A DNA stretch of 64,000 nt from Proteles cristata cristata. Its lineage: Eukaryota > Chordata > Mammalia > Carnivora > Hyaenidae. The stretch spans positions 744,001-808,000 of the forward strand of contig JAESUZ010002395.1 of the NCBI GenBank assembly GCA_017311185.1. Reading direction: 5' to 3'. Positions 44,761 through 55,233 of the stretch are shown here, in pieces (within the stretch, counting starts at the first letter, position 1; each line of letters begins with the position of its first letter). The position numbers and the translations under genes were made by a program. The notes beneath the pieces were generated by a model. The model ran no database searches. It had not been told where the DNA came from and saw nothing but the letters and a program-made list of their open reading frames with translations.

Positions 44761-45933
44761 GCCTCAGTGTGGAAGACAGAATTGAGGGGGCCCAGGGGAA
44801 GGGGGTGGGGCCAGGCGAGGGCTGCTGAGGTGCATATGGTAGTGGGAAGGGCTGGGGGCATGGGGCGGAGGGGATGGCTATAATAACCAGGAGACTAACT
44901 AAGTGGAGGAGGTGCTTTACAGAACAGGGAATGGAGGGTAACTCTGGACCGTTCCTTATATAAATAAAGACAAATGGAACTTTTCTCACCTAGACAAGTG
45001 TCATCGTGAGATCCTCCAGCCACAGAAGTCTCCAAGCCCAGGCTTCTGATGCTTCCAACTCCCAAAAGGACAGGATCCCTGTCTTCCAGGATCCCTGATG
45101 GGCCAAGCCTGGTTCACTCCCCATTCCTCCCAGCCAGAGGCTCCAGCTGCCCAGGACCCTAGCTTGTCGGTGCTCAGGAGGCTTGAGCTCCCGGATAATT
45201 ACCTCCTACTCTCTTCCACTATCAGCCAGTATAGACAGAGCACCCTTTTTCCAAGACTTCCCAGAACATGTCAGAGGAACAAAATACATTTACACGATAC
45301 CCTCAGTGGAGACAGAGAAGACACTGGACAACTTTCTGAGCCAAGGGGCTCAACACAGTTATAAGAGCAGATCTGTACAGACCTAGGAGCACCAAAATGT
45401 TTACAGAAGTCCTCAAGGATCATTTAGTGTTCACATGCGATTCCAAGCTTATACAACAGAAAGGACCCCCATGTCCTAATTCAGTGACTCACAGCTAAAG
45501 AATATTAAAAAGACAGATAAACCCCACCCCCCAAAAACCACCACCGACCGAAAGAAACCTTATTCACGGGAAATGGAGTAACTCCTGTAGGTCTGCTAAA
45601 AGGATCCGGAACAGTGTTCCCAGTTGCACTGGAAGAGGAAAGGACAGAATGCAAGAGAGAGAGAGAGCAGTTTCTGTAGGGGGAGAGGCTGGCAATGAAT
45701 CTAAATCCTGAGAACATCTGCAGGCACATGACATTGTACAGAGAAATAGCAGACAGGCTCCTCTGTGTTCGGGAAGGTATAGATCTTACAGATGGGACAC
45801 TCACAGGGCTGCCTCCAAAACAGCAACTAAATGGTGACTGTGGGTCCTTGGAGGCTCGTCTGTGTACGCTTCACCTTGACCCAGGGCCCCCAATAATAGA
45901 AAATCAATTGCATTGGAACAGAAGACGGCTCAC

Positions 45934-46060
45934 CTGTTTTAGGAAGAGGGTAACTAATATTAAATAACTCTTCCAGAAAAGAGAAGATAGGACCTGTGAT
46001 ATTCAAAGCAAAATCTGCGTTTCCATTTGCAATGGCATCTTTCCGGGCCCAGATGCGTAT
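45934..46060 (-). CDS. LVRN: LVRN exon 4
   Basis: Residues 95-136, entering the thermolysin-like catalytic domain. It begins IRIWARKDAI after a TTGATTCAG acceptor and ends with KT plus one base at G|GTGAGC. Two sequons (NIT, NIS) are visible. The FSFLEELFNISYPLPK segment is typical of the M1 region just before the exopeptidase motif. It is 127 bp, and the reading frame continues into exon 5 through a split Asp codon. Confidence 0.97.
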
Positions 46061-46451
46061 CTGAATCAAAAACAATTAATCAGTGATTAGGGAATGTGGT
46101 AGTGAACTTGGGCAAGACACAGCCAGCATGCACCAGTTCCCTGATGTTCTAGAGTCAGAGACTTACCTGTCCAGAAGAAGCTACCGGATGAAATGCTGAC
46201 AGCTGACGAACAACATGCAGGTTAAGGGCACTGACCCCATGCAGTCAAAAATCTGCATATAACTTTAACTTTTGACTCCCCCAAAACTTAACTGCTAACA
46301 GCCTCCCATTGACCAGAAGCCTTTACCATAGATAATGTAAAGAATCAATTAATACATATTTTGTAAATGTATCATATACTGTAAACTTGCAATAGAGTAA
46401 GGTAGCGAAATGAAAAAGCAAATGCTAGTTTTTAAGAAATCATAAGGAAGT

Positions 46452-46660
46452 CAGGGCACTTGGGTGGCTCACTTGGTTAAATGTCCAATTTCAGGTCAGG
46501 TCATGATCTCATAGCTCCTGAGTTCAAGCCCCGGATTAGGCTTTGTGCTGACAGCTCAGAACCTGAAGCCTGCTTCAGATTCTGTGTCTCCCTCTCTCTC
46601 TGCTCCCTCTCTGTATCTCTCTTTCAAAAATAAATAAGCCTTAAGAAATTTTTAAAAATC
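46452..46660 (+). mobile_element. CAN-SINE
   Basis: Diverged head AGGGCACTTGGGTGGCTCAC. Confidence 0.93.
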
Positions 46661-47364
46661 TGTGTCTATAGAACCACTCAGTTCAAATCTATATTCTTAA
46701 AAGTCAGCTGAAAAGGTATACATGCTCTGGAGAAAGTCCAAACGGCTCATCACTAAGATGTGAGCAGTTTTCTGGAAAGAATGTTATTTCCTTTTTTTTT
46801 TTCTTCTTCAAAGCATGTGTAACTTTTGGAATTCAGAAATAATCGGTGGGATGGTATCTACCCCCACAGAAAATGTAGACTCTATCTTAGAGTAAGAGGG
46901 CACCTTAGACCCTTGCTTCCCTGTTTAGGATGTATTTCCAGTGTTCCAAAACAGAATGGTGCAGTTAGCTGGGCTTACGCAATACGGTACATATGAGACA
47001 CATCTGAATTGTGCAAATTTAGAATGGTTTGCTGATGTTTCCAAGGCTAAGATAATTAACAGTGCAATCTTGTTTTCAACATTTTCAATAATTCCCCTAA
47101 TTTAAACAAGTTCATCAAAAGTCTTATGATTTTACAGTTGTTGAACAAGTGAATGATATTCTGTTTATGACCCTTCCTATCTAGTAGGTAAAGAGAAAGC
47201 CTTGTCATGTTTTGTTAGTTTAATATAATCATGGTGTTGTTTGGGGACTCGGGAGTTTACGTGTGCAATTTTGGTGGCTACTTTGCTCTTGTTCTACCAT
47301 TCATTATTATTTTAATATGAAATCACTTGCTATCCCACAACACCACCACTGGAGCACTTTATTT

Positions 47365-47571
47365 TAAAAACATTTTTTTTTTACATTTATTTACTTTTGA
47401 GAGACAGAGAACAAGCCAGGGAGAGGCAGAGAGAGAAGGAGACACAGATTCTGAAGCAGGCTCCAGGCTCAGAGCTGTCAGCACAGAGCCCAACGCGGGG
47501 CTCAAACCACCACTGTGAGATCATGACCTGAGCCGAAGTCACTCAACCAACTGAGCGACCTAGGTGCTCCC
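47365..47571 (-). mobile_element. CAN-SINE
   Basis: Reverse orientation. CCACTGGAGCACTTT and CCACTGGAGCCCTTT flank it. Confidence 0.95.
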
Positions 47572-48475
47572 ACTGGAGCCCTTTTTAATGGAGTTGCTAG
47601 CATTCATTCCACAGACCGTGTATGAAACTCAATAACCTTGTTACAAAAGTTAGCAAGGAGAGCATGAGGGTAATTGCCCTGATGTGCATACAGTCCATCT
47701 GAGAAAGGGTTCTCTGCAAAGCATTAGAGAGAATGCTAGGAAAATGAAAAGCAGAGCAACGATATTTGCAGATTGCTGCAGCCCGAGCAGACATCCACCT
47801 TACTTTGCTTTTATTTCTGCTGGAAAATTTGTCTTGAATTATGTGAATGTTGCATTACGTGAGGTCTTCAGGAATGTTCCCGTTTCACAAAATGCAACCA
47901 CCTGTTTTTGAGGCCTCCTACCTCGTTCCCCTCGGCCTCCCCCATGCTGCAGTGGCCTCCTTATCCTGGAAAGGAGGCCCCAGGGTTCAGCCCTGTGCTC
48001 TACTTACCCACCTTCTCCCCTCCTCCCCCAGTTTCTAACTCCGGAGGCAGGGGGAAGATTGCTGAACCAAAGCCTAAACTACTGGGTAGAAAGAAGAGTC
48101 CCCACTGCCCACATTCAAGACGTGTGCATTTCCACTGTAACCTTTTGGAAAATAATCAAACCTTTGTACGTTTCACTGACAGTTTCCAAAGCTCCTCCCA
48201 TAAACTACCATTCTATAAGCGAAAGAGGAGGCAAGTGATGGAGATTGCAAGCTGTGTGAGAAGGGGCAGGGAGCCCCCAGCAGGGCCACCAGGAACACGA
48301 AACAGTGAGGAACACTTTGGAGATGCGGCCCCAAAGTTCCTTCAAAACCACGCCTAGAACGCCAATGTGTTGTTCCTGTGATCCTTCACGAACACAGCAG
48401 AGCTCACCACCTATGACAGGAGTATCTTTATACGGGCCTGTGTGTGCTAAGCTCTGTTCAAAATATGTGATTTTT

Positions 48476-48688
48476 CTGGGAGCTCAATTGGTTGGACGAC
48501 GGACTTCAGCTCAGGTCATGATCTCACGGTTCATGGGTTCGAGCCCCATGTCGGGCTCTGTGCTGACAGCTGAGAGCCTGGAGCCTGTTTCAGATTCTGT
48601 GTCTCCCTCTCTCTCTGCCTCTCCCCCACTCATAATCTCTCTCCTCTCTCTCTCGATCTTGTTCTTTCTCTCAAAAATAAACAACAAA
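48476..48688 (+). mobile_element. CAN-SINE, few head bases lost
   Basis: Starts GGGAGCTCAATTGGTTGG without the GGGGCGCCTGGG box. The tail continues into an AT microsatellite. Confidence 0.92.
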
Positions 48689-48730
48689 TATATATATATA
48701 TATATATGTACATATATATACATACATACC
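48689..48730. repeat. (TA)n microsatellite at a SINE tail
   Basis: TATATATA tract with TACATA interruptions. Confidence 0.95.
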
Positions 48731-49239
48731 AACCTTACTTACACGTTTCCACATTTATCCTCATGTGAAGGATTAACCACATCTTCAATTTTGCTAAATT
48801 TCTATCTCTTACTTAATAAGCAACTTTTCCACATATACTCTGGACGCTATTCCAAGAGCACATTCTGGCTCCGCTGAGAATATGGCGGACTCCTTCCCTT
48901 TGCAGAGCTGAGCCACAGCCAAATGCAGCATTCCGCTGATAAACTCATCCCAAATTTCAATTCTCTGGCTAAGAACATGACTTTCTCAGGCATGTTCCAC
49001 TTCGTCTCTGCCTCCAAAGGCAGCTGGTTTTCTTTGCAGGGCTGTCTTTCACCAAGAAACAGATCTGACCTTTTTATAAAGACACAGTTTTTTTATAAGA
49101 CGCGGTTGCTGTATAACTGCATTGAGATTAGCAATCACTTGAGATGGGGATGCTGATGTGCCCCCTCGGGTCACTCATTAGCTCCGGGGCTCTGCTCCTT
49201 CATGCCAGGCCCAAAGCATGGGCTTCTAAATCGTGCCTG

Positions 49240-49440
49240 AGGGGTCACCTGGGTAGCTTAGTTGGTTAAGTGTGCCACTTTGGCTCAGGCCATGACATCA
49301 CAGCTTGTGAGTTTGAGTCTCTGTGCTGACAGCTCAGAGCCTGGAGCCTGCTTTGGATTCTGGGTCTCCCTCTCTCTCTGCTCCTACCCTGCTCACACTG
49401 TCTCTCTCTCTCAAAAAAAAAGAAACATTAAAAAAAAATT
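49240..49440 (+). mobile_element. CAN-SINE
   Basis: CTAAATCGTGCCTGA and CTAAATCGTGCCCGA flank it. Confidence 0.95.
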
Positions 49441-49899
49441 TTTTTTAACTAAATCGTGCCCGAGATTTATTGGTAGATGTCCTAAATGTTTGACTTGGCC
49501 TGTGTTCCGTCTGCGGAAGTCAAGGATCTACTAGCGATTCTCCAGGCTGGAGCCAACAGTTGAGAAAGATAAGCTGTAGTCTGCATCTAACACGGCTTTA
49601 TTAATTCATCTTTCAGAGGAGCAGCTCTGAGCGATTCTCCCCCTGGCGACAGAATTGGCTCATCCACAGCTTCCTTATCTCCACAAGTCAGTGGGACAAG
49701 CCTAGAAGATCTGGGGTGGGCCCAGGAGAGAGTCTCAGATGGGACTGTGGGGGCTTGATTTTCCTCAGCTCTGTGAAGTCCATCTGGCAAGTGAGAACCT
49801 GGCCTATGGAACTGGCCGTACCTCCCTCCACACAGCAGAGGAGGCAGTGAACCAGCATGTAAAGTACTGTCAGCATAATCCTGGTATTTTTCGTAAAGT

Positions 49900-50092
49900 A
49901 TTATTTTTTTAAGTTTATTTATTTTGAAAAAGAGAGAGAAAAGAGAGAGTGGGGGAAGGACAGAGAAGGGAGGCGAGAGAAAGAGGATCCCAAGCAGGCT
50001 CCACACTGTCAACACAGAGCCCAACTACTCAGGGCTCGAACCCACGAACCATGATATCATGACCTGAGCTGAGATCAAGAGTTGGACCCACC
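49900..50092 (-). mobile_element. CAN-SINE, part of head lost
   Basis: Reverse orientation. The sequence departs from the SINE after AAGAGTTGGACCCACCTG. Confidence 0.9.
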
Positions 50093-50600
50093 TGTGGCCC
50101 ATTCCTAAGGGATTATTTTGTGATGAAGGTATAACTGGGTGAAAAACGCCCACTTCATACAATTCTGGGGAGGGGCCGTGTGTCTCAGAGTTGAGGAACC
50201 CAGCAGGGCTTCTTCTAGATGGGGCGATACCTGACCTGCAGGCACCACGTCTGCCATTACAGTTGTTCCCAGCTGGTGTCCCTTCTGGTTGGTTGATATC
50301 TGGGCTGTATCAGGTGCCGGACTCTTGGACAGTTCCCCTGTCTTCTGAAAGGTGCCAACAGCCCAGGAAGAGGGGGCTCAGAATATACGTTGAGAGCAGC
50401 CTTTCTACAGAGCCTAAAGGGTGAACTGCTTGGTTCATCTGCAAAGCCACCCTAAGAGTTTCAACGGGCTTGGAAAAGTCAGCGCCACCAGGAGGTGACA
50501 ATGGGATATGCAGGCAAAAACCCCTGGATGCAGAGAGAATGGATGAACCACCTGCGGCCAGTATGAAGGTACCCTTACCTTCAGAATCTTCCTCACTCAC

Positions 50601-50740
50601 CTCCTGGCCCCTTTCAGTTCTGTTGATGTGGTCATAGTCACATATGACCAATGCGACTAAATAAGTTGGCATGTGGGGTGTGGTGGAAAACGTGGTAACA
50701 GTCCAGATACTTCCATTCACATCTCTTTTTTCAGACCGAC
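50601..50740 (-). CDS. LVRN: LVRN exon 3
   Basis: Residues 48-94, end of the N-terminal domain. The acceptor is TTCCATAG and the donor is GAG|GTGAGT in phase 0. The M1-typical stretch FSTTPHMPTYLVAL is visible, followed by VICDYDHINRTERGQE, which matches laeverin and not ANPEP, ENPEP or ERAP. Sequons NGS and NRT are present. It is 140 bp, with two bases completing the split Gly codon from exon 2. Confidence 0.97.
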
Positions 50741-50859
50741 CTATGGAAATTGATTTAAGTCCAAATCATTGTTAAACCTAAGCAACAATAGCTACCTTTA
50801 AACAACATGAGGAGTCAATTGTCACCCATGGTCTACCAGTGTGGATTTCTGTACCCCTA

Positions 50860-51138
50860 AGCCTATCAAAACCATATTAAGTGAAATAAGTCAGCGAAAG
50901 ACAAATACCATACGATTTCACTGACATGTGAAATTTAAAAAGCAAAACACATGAACAAACAAAAAAAAAGCACACAGAGACTCATAAATACAGAGAATAA
51001 ACTGGTGGTTGCCAGTGGGGAGGGGGCTAGGGAGGTGAGCAAAACGGGTAAAGGAAATCAAGAGCCTCAAACTTCCAGGTTACAAAATCAATTCTATGGG
51101 GAAAGAATGTACAGCATGAAGAAGACTGTCATTAACAG
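50860..51138 (+). mobile_element. L1 3' end, left part
   Basis: AGTGAAATAAGTCAGCGAAA, ACTGGTGGTTGCCAGTGGGG and GGTAAAGGAAATCAAGAGCC are L1 3' end text. Resumes at 51304-51422 (GTGTACACCCTGCAGC, CTGTACTTCAATTAAAAAC). Confidence 0.85.
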
Positions 51139-51303
51139 TCGGCAGCTCAGTTGGTTAGGCATCTGACTTCGGCTCAGGTCGTGATCTCACAGGCTCTGTG
51201 CTGAAGCCTGTTTCAGATTCTGTGTTTCCCCTCTCTTTCTCTGACCCTTCCCCACATGCATTCTCTCTCTCTCTCTCTCTGTCAAAAATAATTTTTTTAA
51301 AAA
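51139..51303 (+). mobile_element. CAN-SINE, truncated head, inside L1
   Basis: Starts within the A box (GGCAGCTCAGTTGGTTAGGC). Several body deletions. Confidence 0.9.
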
Positions 51304-51422
51304 GCCCTAACTTTGTATGGTGAGTATTGCATAATGTTACATAATTATCGAATCACCGTGGTGTACACCCTGCAGCCAAAGTAATCTCGTATGTCACCTG
51401 TACTTCAATTAAAAACAAACAA

Positions 51423-51636
51423 TGGGTGCCTGGGTGGCTCAGTCAGTTAAGCGTCTGACTCTTGATTTCATCTCAGGTCACAATCTCATGGTTAGTGAGA
51501 TTGAACACTGCATTGGGCTCTGTGCTGACAGTGTGGAGCCTGCTTGGGATTCTCTCTCCCTCTCCCTCTGCCCCTACCCTACTTGTGCTCTCTGTCTCTC
51601 TCTTTCTCAAAATAAATAAATAAACATTTAAAAACA
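51423..51636 (+). mobile_element. CAN-SINE in the L1 poly-A tail
   Basis: Head GGGTGCCTGGGTGGCTCAG directly after the L1 tail AAAAACAAACAAT; ACATTTAAAAACAAGC follows. Confidence 0.94.
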
Positions 51637-52426
51637 AGCCACATTAGGAAGGTCTAAAGACAGCATCTTTGCTCTGATTCAGTATCTTGAATAGTCTGGA
51701 CTGTGGACCAAATCCATGGGCACTTTAAGTGATGCCCTTGTCTTTTCCATCCACGCCTACTGTTCTCTTGACCAGGCCACCTTTCATAATGCTTAATCTA
51801 GAGCCCACGGTCAGTTAAGGAAGGACAATTTTGCCATTGCTAGGTCTCAGTGAGGTCTTCAGTACTGGCAATCTGGGCCTTTAAAGCTGAGGGCAGGTAT
51901 CTGATGTGAATCGGGCTGGCAAACATTAACAGGGAGTGGTGGAGACCATAGCAAGTCTGTGGAGAGGGGGAAGGGGGGCATCTACAGGGGACAGTCTCCC
52001 GTGAGCTATAACTATCGCTGTCACAAAGGAGCTGCAGGCCCTCTGTTGTTAGATCTTCTAAGTTTACAAGGACATAAAACTCTTGACTTTTATGAGAAAT
52101 CTCTGGATTTTTAAAAAGTTCAATCAGAAAGGGGGAAAAAAAAATCACGTGAGCCAAATGAAACACATCTGTGTACCAGATTCAGCCTAAGTCAGCTGTC
52201 TTGTTACCACTAATGATCAATACTGAAGTCCGAAGTAGTGGGCAGACAGGCTGCCAGTGCAGAAGGAGGATGCGGCGTCCCCAGCTTCCAATGCAAAAAG
52301 AGTCGGGATTTACCATCTTCAAGATGCAGGTGCTGATACACACCCCATGTGACTGCTCTCCCTAATTATAATACACTGCCAATGCATGGCCTAGAAAAGC
52401 CATTGCTATAAAAGCTATTAAAGAGG

Positions 52427-52465
52427 TATATATATATATATATATATATAGGTATATATATATAT
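52427..52465. repeat. (TA)n microsatellite
   Basis: AT tract with one AGG interruption, about 75 bases downstream (in gene orientation) of the LVRN exon 2 donor. Confidence 0.95.
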
Positions 52466-52538
52466 GTAGGTCCATAGATATACACATGTATGTATAATGA
52501 ATATATACATGTATATAATAACAGGAAATATTACTTAC

Positions 52539-52681
52539 CTAGCCTTGGCATATTGGAAAGGGCCACATAGCTGGGATGATGAATAATTGTAATATTAAAG
52601 GTTGCCTTTAAAGCTGGCTCATCAAAACAAGGAAAAACGCTTCTGGCAAATGTTGGCTCCATCTGAGATGCTAACAAGGCC
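52539..52681 (-). CDS. LVRN: LVRN exon 2 (first coding exon seen)
   Basis: Encodes residues 1-47 of the assembled fragment, in the N-terminal beta domain of an M1 zinc aminopeptidase that acts at the cell surface (human laeverin trims N-terminal residues from peptides and is placental). It starts after an ATTGCAG acceptor with one base completing a codon from the missing exon 1, and ends G|GTAAGT in phase 1. The M1 signature FPCFDEP is at residues 16-22, and an N-glycosylation sequon NIT follows. The wording closely follows human laeverin in this stretch. The exon is 143 bp and the frame carries into exon 3. Family assignment is very secure, and LVRN over other M1 members rests on the whole 759-residue match. 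Confidence 0.97.
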
Positions 52682-53107
52682 CTGCAATACATTTTTGGGG
52701 AAAAAATCTATTTTTATTTCAAGTTCCTGGACACACAAAAAATTATTGAGGGATTCCGGCTTGTAATTATATTCAGGAAGGAGCTAGAATATTTCCCCTC
52801 ATCTTCCTCACTGCCTTCCAGTTAAAACACACACACTCCCAAGGCTCGCCACACCTTGGAATTCTTGCAAGACCTAAAATACAAAAGACCTATTTAATTT
52901 TCAACCACAAAACACTATTTACTTCATTACATCATACGCTTTTAAAACCTTCTGCAAACAAAATAGGAATAAATATAGCAAATATGCGATGGCAAGCTTT
53001 TGAGAACCAAGTATTTTTTAAACTAGGATTTCTTTTTGGGGAACGGACTATTGCTTTCATCCTCCACCAAAGTGGAAGCAATGTCTGCTGAAGAATGTCT
53101 GCATTTT

Positions 53108-53316
53108 TAAAACATTTTTTTAAAGTTTATTTATTTTGAAAGAAAGAAAGTTTGAGTTGGGGAAAGGCAGAGAAAGAGAGACAGAGAGAGAAGGAAAAAG
53201 AATCCTAAGCAGGCTCCACGATGTGAGTGCAGAGCCTGATGTGGGGCTCGAACTCACAGAGTGAGATCATGACTTGAGCTGAAATCCGATGTTTGACTGA
53301 GTCACACAGGGATCCC
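53108..53316 (-). mobile_element. CAN-SINE
   Basis: Reverse orientation. AGAATGTCTGCATTTTTA on both sides. Confidence 0.96.
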
Positions 53317-53702
53317 AAGAATGTCTGCATTTTTATCTTTTTCTCAAATGTTCTTCCTAATTCAAAACTTAGAAGAGGTTTTATTCTGCACCCTCTTGTG
53401 GGTAAACAATACAGGTGTGTGTCAAGTAAGCAAAACAATTTTCATTTCCAGGTAGGTAGATTTATCAAATCCCTTCTGCTCCTTCCCCCCAACTCCATGG
53501 AAAAATACAAAAAGTGGCATTATCTCACGGTGTGCTGGTGATTTATGGGGGAAAGTTTAAGGTCACGAGTGCCCTGAGCAAATGAGGACATTGTCAGGTT
53601 TATTATCTATAAATGTCGCTTAAGTCTGACCAGACGTGGGGCCTAGCTAACAACTCTCCTCAGGAAAAACCATGGAATCATTAAGACTCAGTAACCTGGG
53701 GT

Positions 53703-53932
53703 GGGGCACCTGGGTGGCTGAGTTGCTTAAGCAACTGCCTTCGGCTTAGGTCATGCTCTCACAGTTCGTGAGTTCGAGACCCACATCAGGCTCTCTGCTG
53801 TCAGCGTGGAGTCCTCTTCAGATCCTCTGTATCCTCTCTCTCTGCCCCTCCCCAGTTCTCTCTCTCTCTGTCTCTCAAAGAAAGAAACAAGGAAAGAAAG
53901 AAACAGAGAGAGAAACAAAGACAGACAGACTT
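53703..53932 (+). mobile_element. CAN-SINE with (GAAA)n tail
   Basis: Head GGGGCACCTGGGTGGCTGAG. Tail expanded into AAAGAAAG and AGACAGAC units. Confidence 0.94.
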
Positions 53933-54259
53933 ACAGACTTGGCAGCCTGTTTTGGGAGGACAACTGTGGATGCTAATTCTCTTTTGTTCTCCTAAGACCC
54001 TGAGACTTAGTGTCCCTGATACATTTACTCTTGCTTCAGGCCCAGCTCTTAGATAAAGAACAGGAATTCAATTCAATAAGGTGTCGCGAAAGACTATGGT
54101 CCCTCCATCACCACCACCCACTCCTGGGATCCCTCCTCTACCACGATAAAGCCCCTACTCACATGAAAATTCACAGGCAATGGTCGGCACATTCACAAAG
54201 AGCCCACCGTCAGCTAACTGGCTGTGTTCATCGCCTCACTGTGACAAAGGTGTAATTTT

Positions 54260-54500
54260 CAACAAGCCAGTGCTATATGCTACTTCCCACTCTATCTTGT
54301 TGTCCTTGCTTGCATGGACTGGAAGGTGACTTATGAACTCTGGTACCAGCCACTTTGTCTGCAGGAGTCTGCTCCATCTCCTGCTAGCTGAGTAATCCTG
54401 AACAGGCCACACATTCCTGCCGAGCCTCAGTTTCCCCCATCTAGAAAGCAATGGCACTACCTTTTATTGCTGTTTAAGCTTTCACATTATTAGTAGCTGA
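54260..54500 (-). mobile_element. MIR-like element
   Basis: GCTGAGTAATCCTGAACAGG and GAGCCTCAGTTTCCCCCATC resemble the MIR core in reverse. Confidence 0.65.
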
Positions 54501-54592
54501 ATATATCAATAAACCACCTTTGAATTCTGCTATATTCCTTGCAACCTCACAAATTGTTCTCCATGTAGATGAACTATAGAATTCAAGGAGAT

Positions 54593-54797
54593 GGGGCGCC
54601 TGGGTGGCTCAGTAGGCTAAGTGTCCAACTTCAGCTCAGGTCATGATCTTGTGGTTCATAAATTCCGGTTCCCCATCAGGCTCTGTGCTGACAGCTCAGA
54701 GCCTGGAGTCTGCTTCAGGTTCTGTGTTGCCTTCTCTCTCTCTGCCCTTCTCTCACTCAAGTTCTGTCTCTCTCTTTCTCAAAAATAAATAAACAAT
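54593..54797 (+). mobile_element. CAN-SINE
   Basis: Head GGGGCGCCTGGGTGGCTCAG. Its tail (AAAAATAAATAAACAAT) holds the next SINE. Confidence 0.95.
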
Positions 54798-55015
54798 GGG
54801 GCACCTGGGTGGCTCAGTCGGTTAAGTATCCGACTTTGGCTCAGGTCATGATCTCATGGTTCATGGGTTCGAGCCCCGCATCGGGCTCTATGCTAATGGT
54901 TAGCTCAGAGCCTGGAGCCTACTTCAGATTCTGTGTCTCCCTCTCTCTCTGACCCTCCCCTGCTCACGCTGTCTCTCTTTTTCTCTGAGAAATAAATAAA
55001 AAACATTTAAAAACT
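54798..55015 (+). mobile_element. CAN-SINE in a SINE tail
   Basis: AATAAATAAACAAT before it and AATAAATAAATGAACAT after it are the split tail of the host element. Confidence 0.95.
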
Positions 55016-55039
55016 GTTTTTAATAAATAAATGAACATT

Positions 55040-55233
55040 AAAAATTTTTAATATTAATTAATTTATTTTGAGAGAGAGATTGAAAGCATGAGTGGTGTAG
55101 AGTCAGAGAAAGAGAATCCACATGGTCAGTGCAGATCCCAATGTGGGGCTAGATCTCACAAGCCATGAGATCATGACCTGAGCAGAAACAAAGAGTTGGG
55201 ACATTTAACAGACTGAGCTACCCAGGTGCCCCC
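55040..55233 (-). mobile_element. CAN-SINE
   Basis: Reverse orientation, tail-to-tail with the pair above. Confidence 0.94.

Larger units (their letters stand above)
39025..45933 (-). other. LVRN intron 4
   Basis: The richest intron for mobile DNA: L1 with a Tigger-type insert (39230-40480), SINE 40513, nested SINEs 41397-41838, hAT remnants 42040-42383, L1 split by two SINEs (42640-43720), SINE 44055 and an old repeat at 44310-44760. Nothing is recognised in 40880-41380 or 44990-45930. Confidence 0.8.
46061..50600 (-). other. LVRN intron 3
   Basis: SINEs at 46452, 47365, 48476, 49240 and 49900. Nothing is recognised in 46665-47360, 47575-48470, 48735-49235 or 50095-50600. The 190-codon frame at 48305-48877 runs through a SINE and is not a gene. 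Confidence 0.8.
50741..52538 (-). other. LVRN intron 2
   Basis: Contains an L1 3' fragment split by a SINE (50860-51422), a further SINE (51423-51636) and an AT microsatellite (52427-52465). Nothing is recognised in 51640-52420. Confidence 0.8.

Noticed and set aside
45098..45386. Overlapping open frames of 67-88 codons on +
   Set aside because: No motif, splice context or codon pattern supports coding.
48305..48877. 190-codon open frame on +
   Set aside because: It runs through a SINE and its AT-rich tail. No family resemblance, and similar SINE-derived frames recur throughout the window.
2371..52681. LVRN as a pseudogene
   Set aside because: The changed active-site residues and the GC donor raised the idea, but all exons are in frame with usable splice signals and introns are present.
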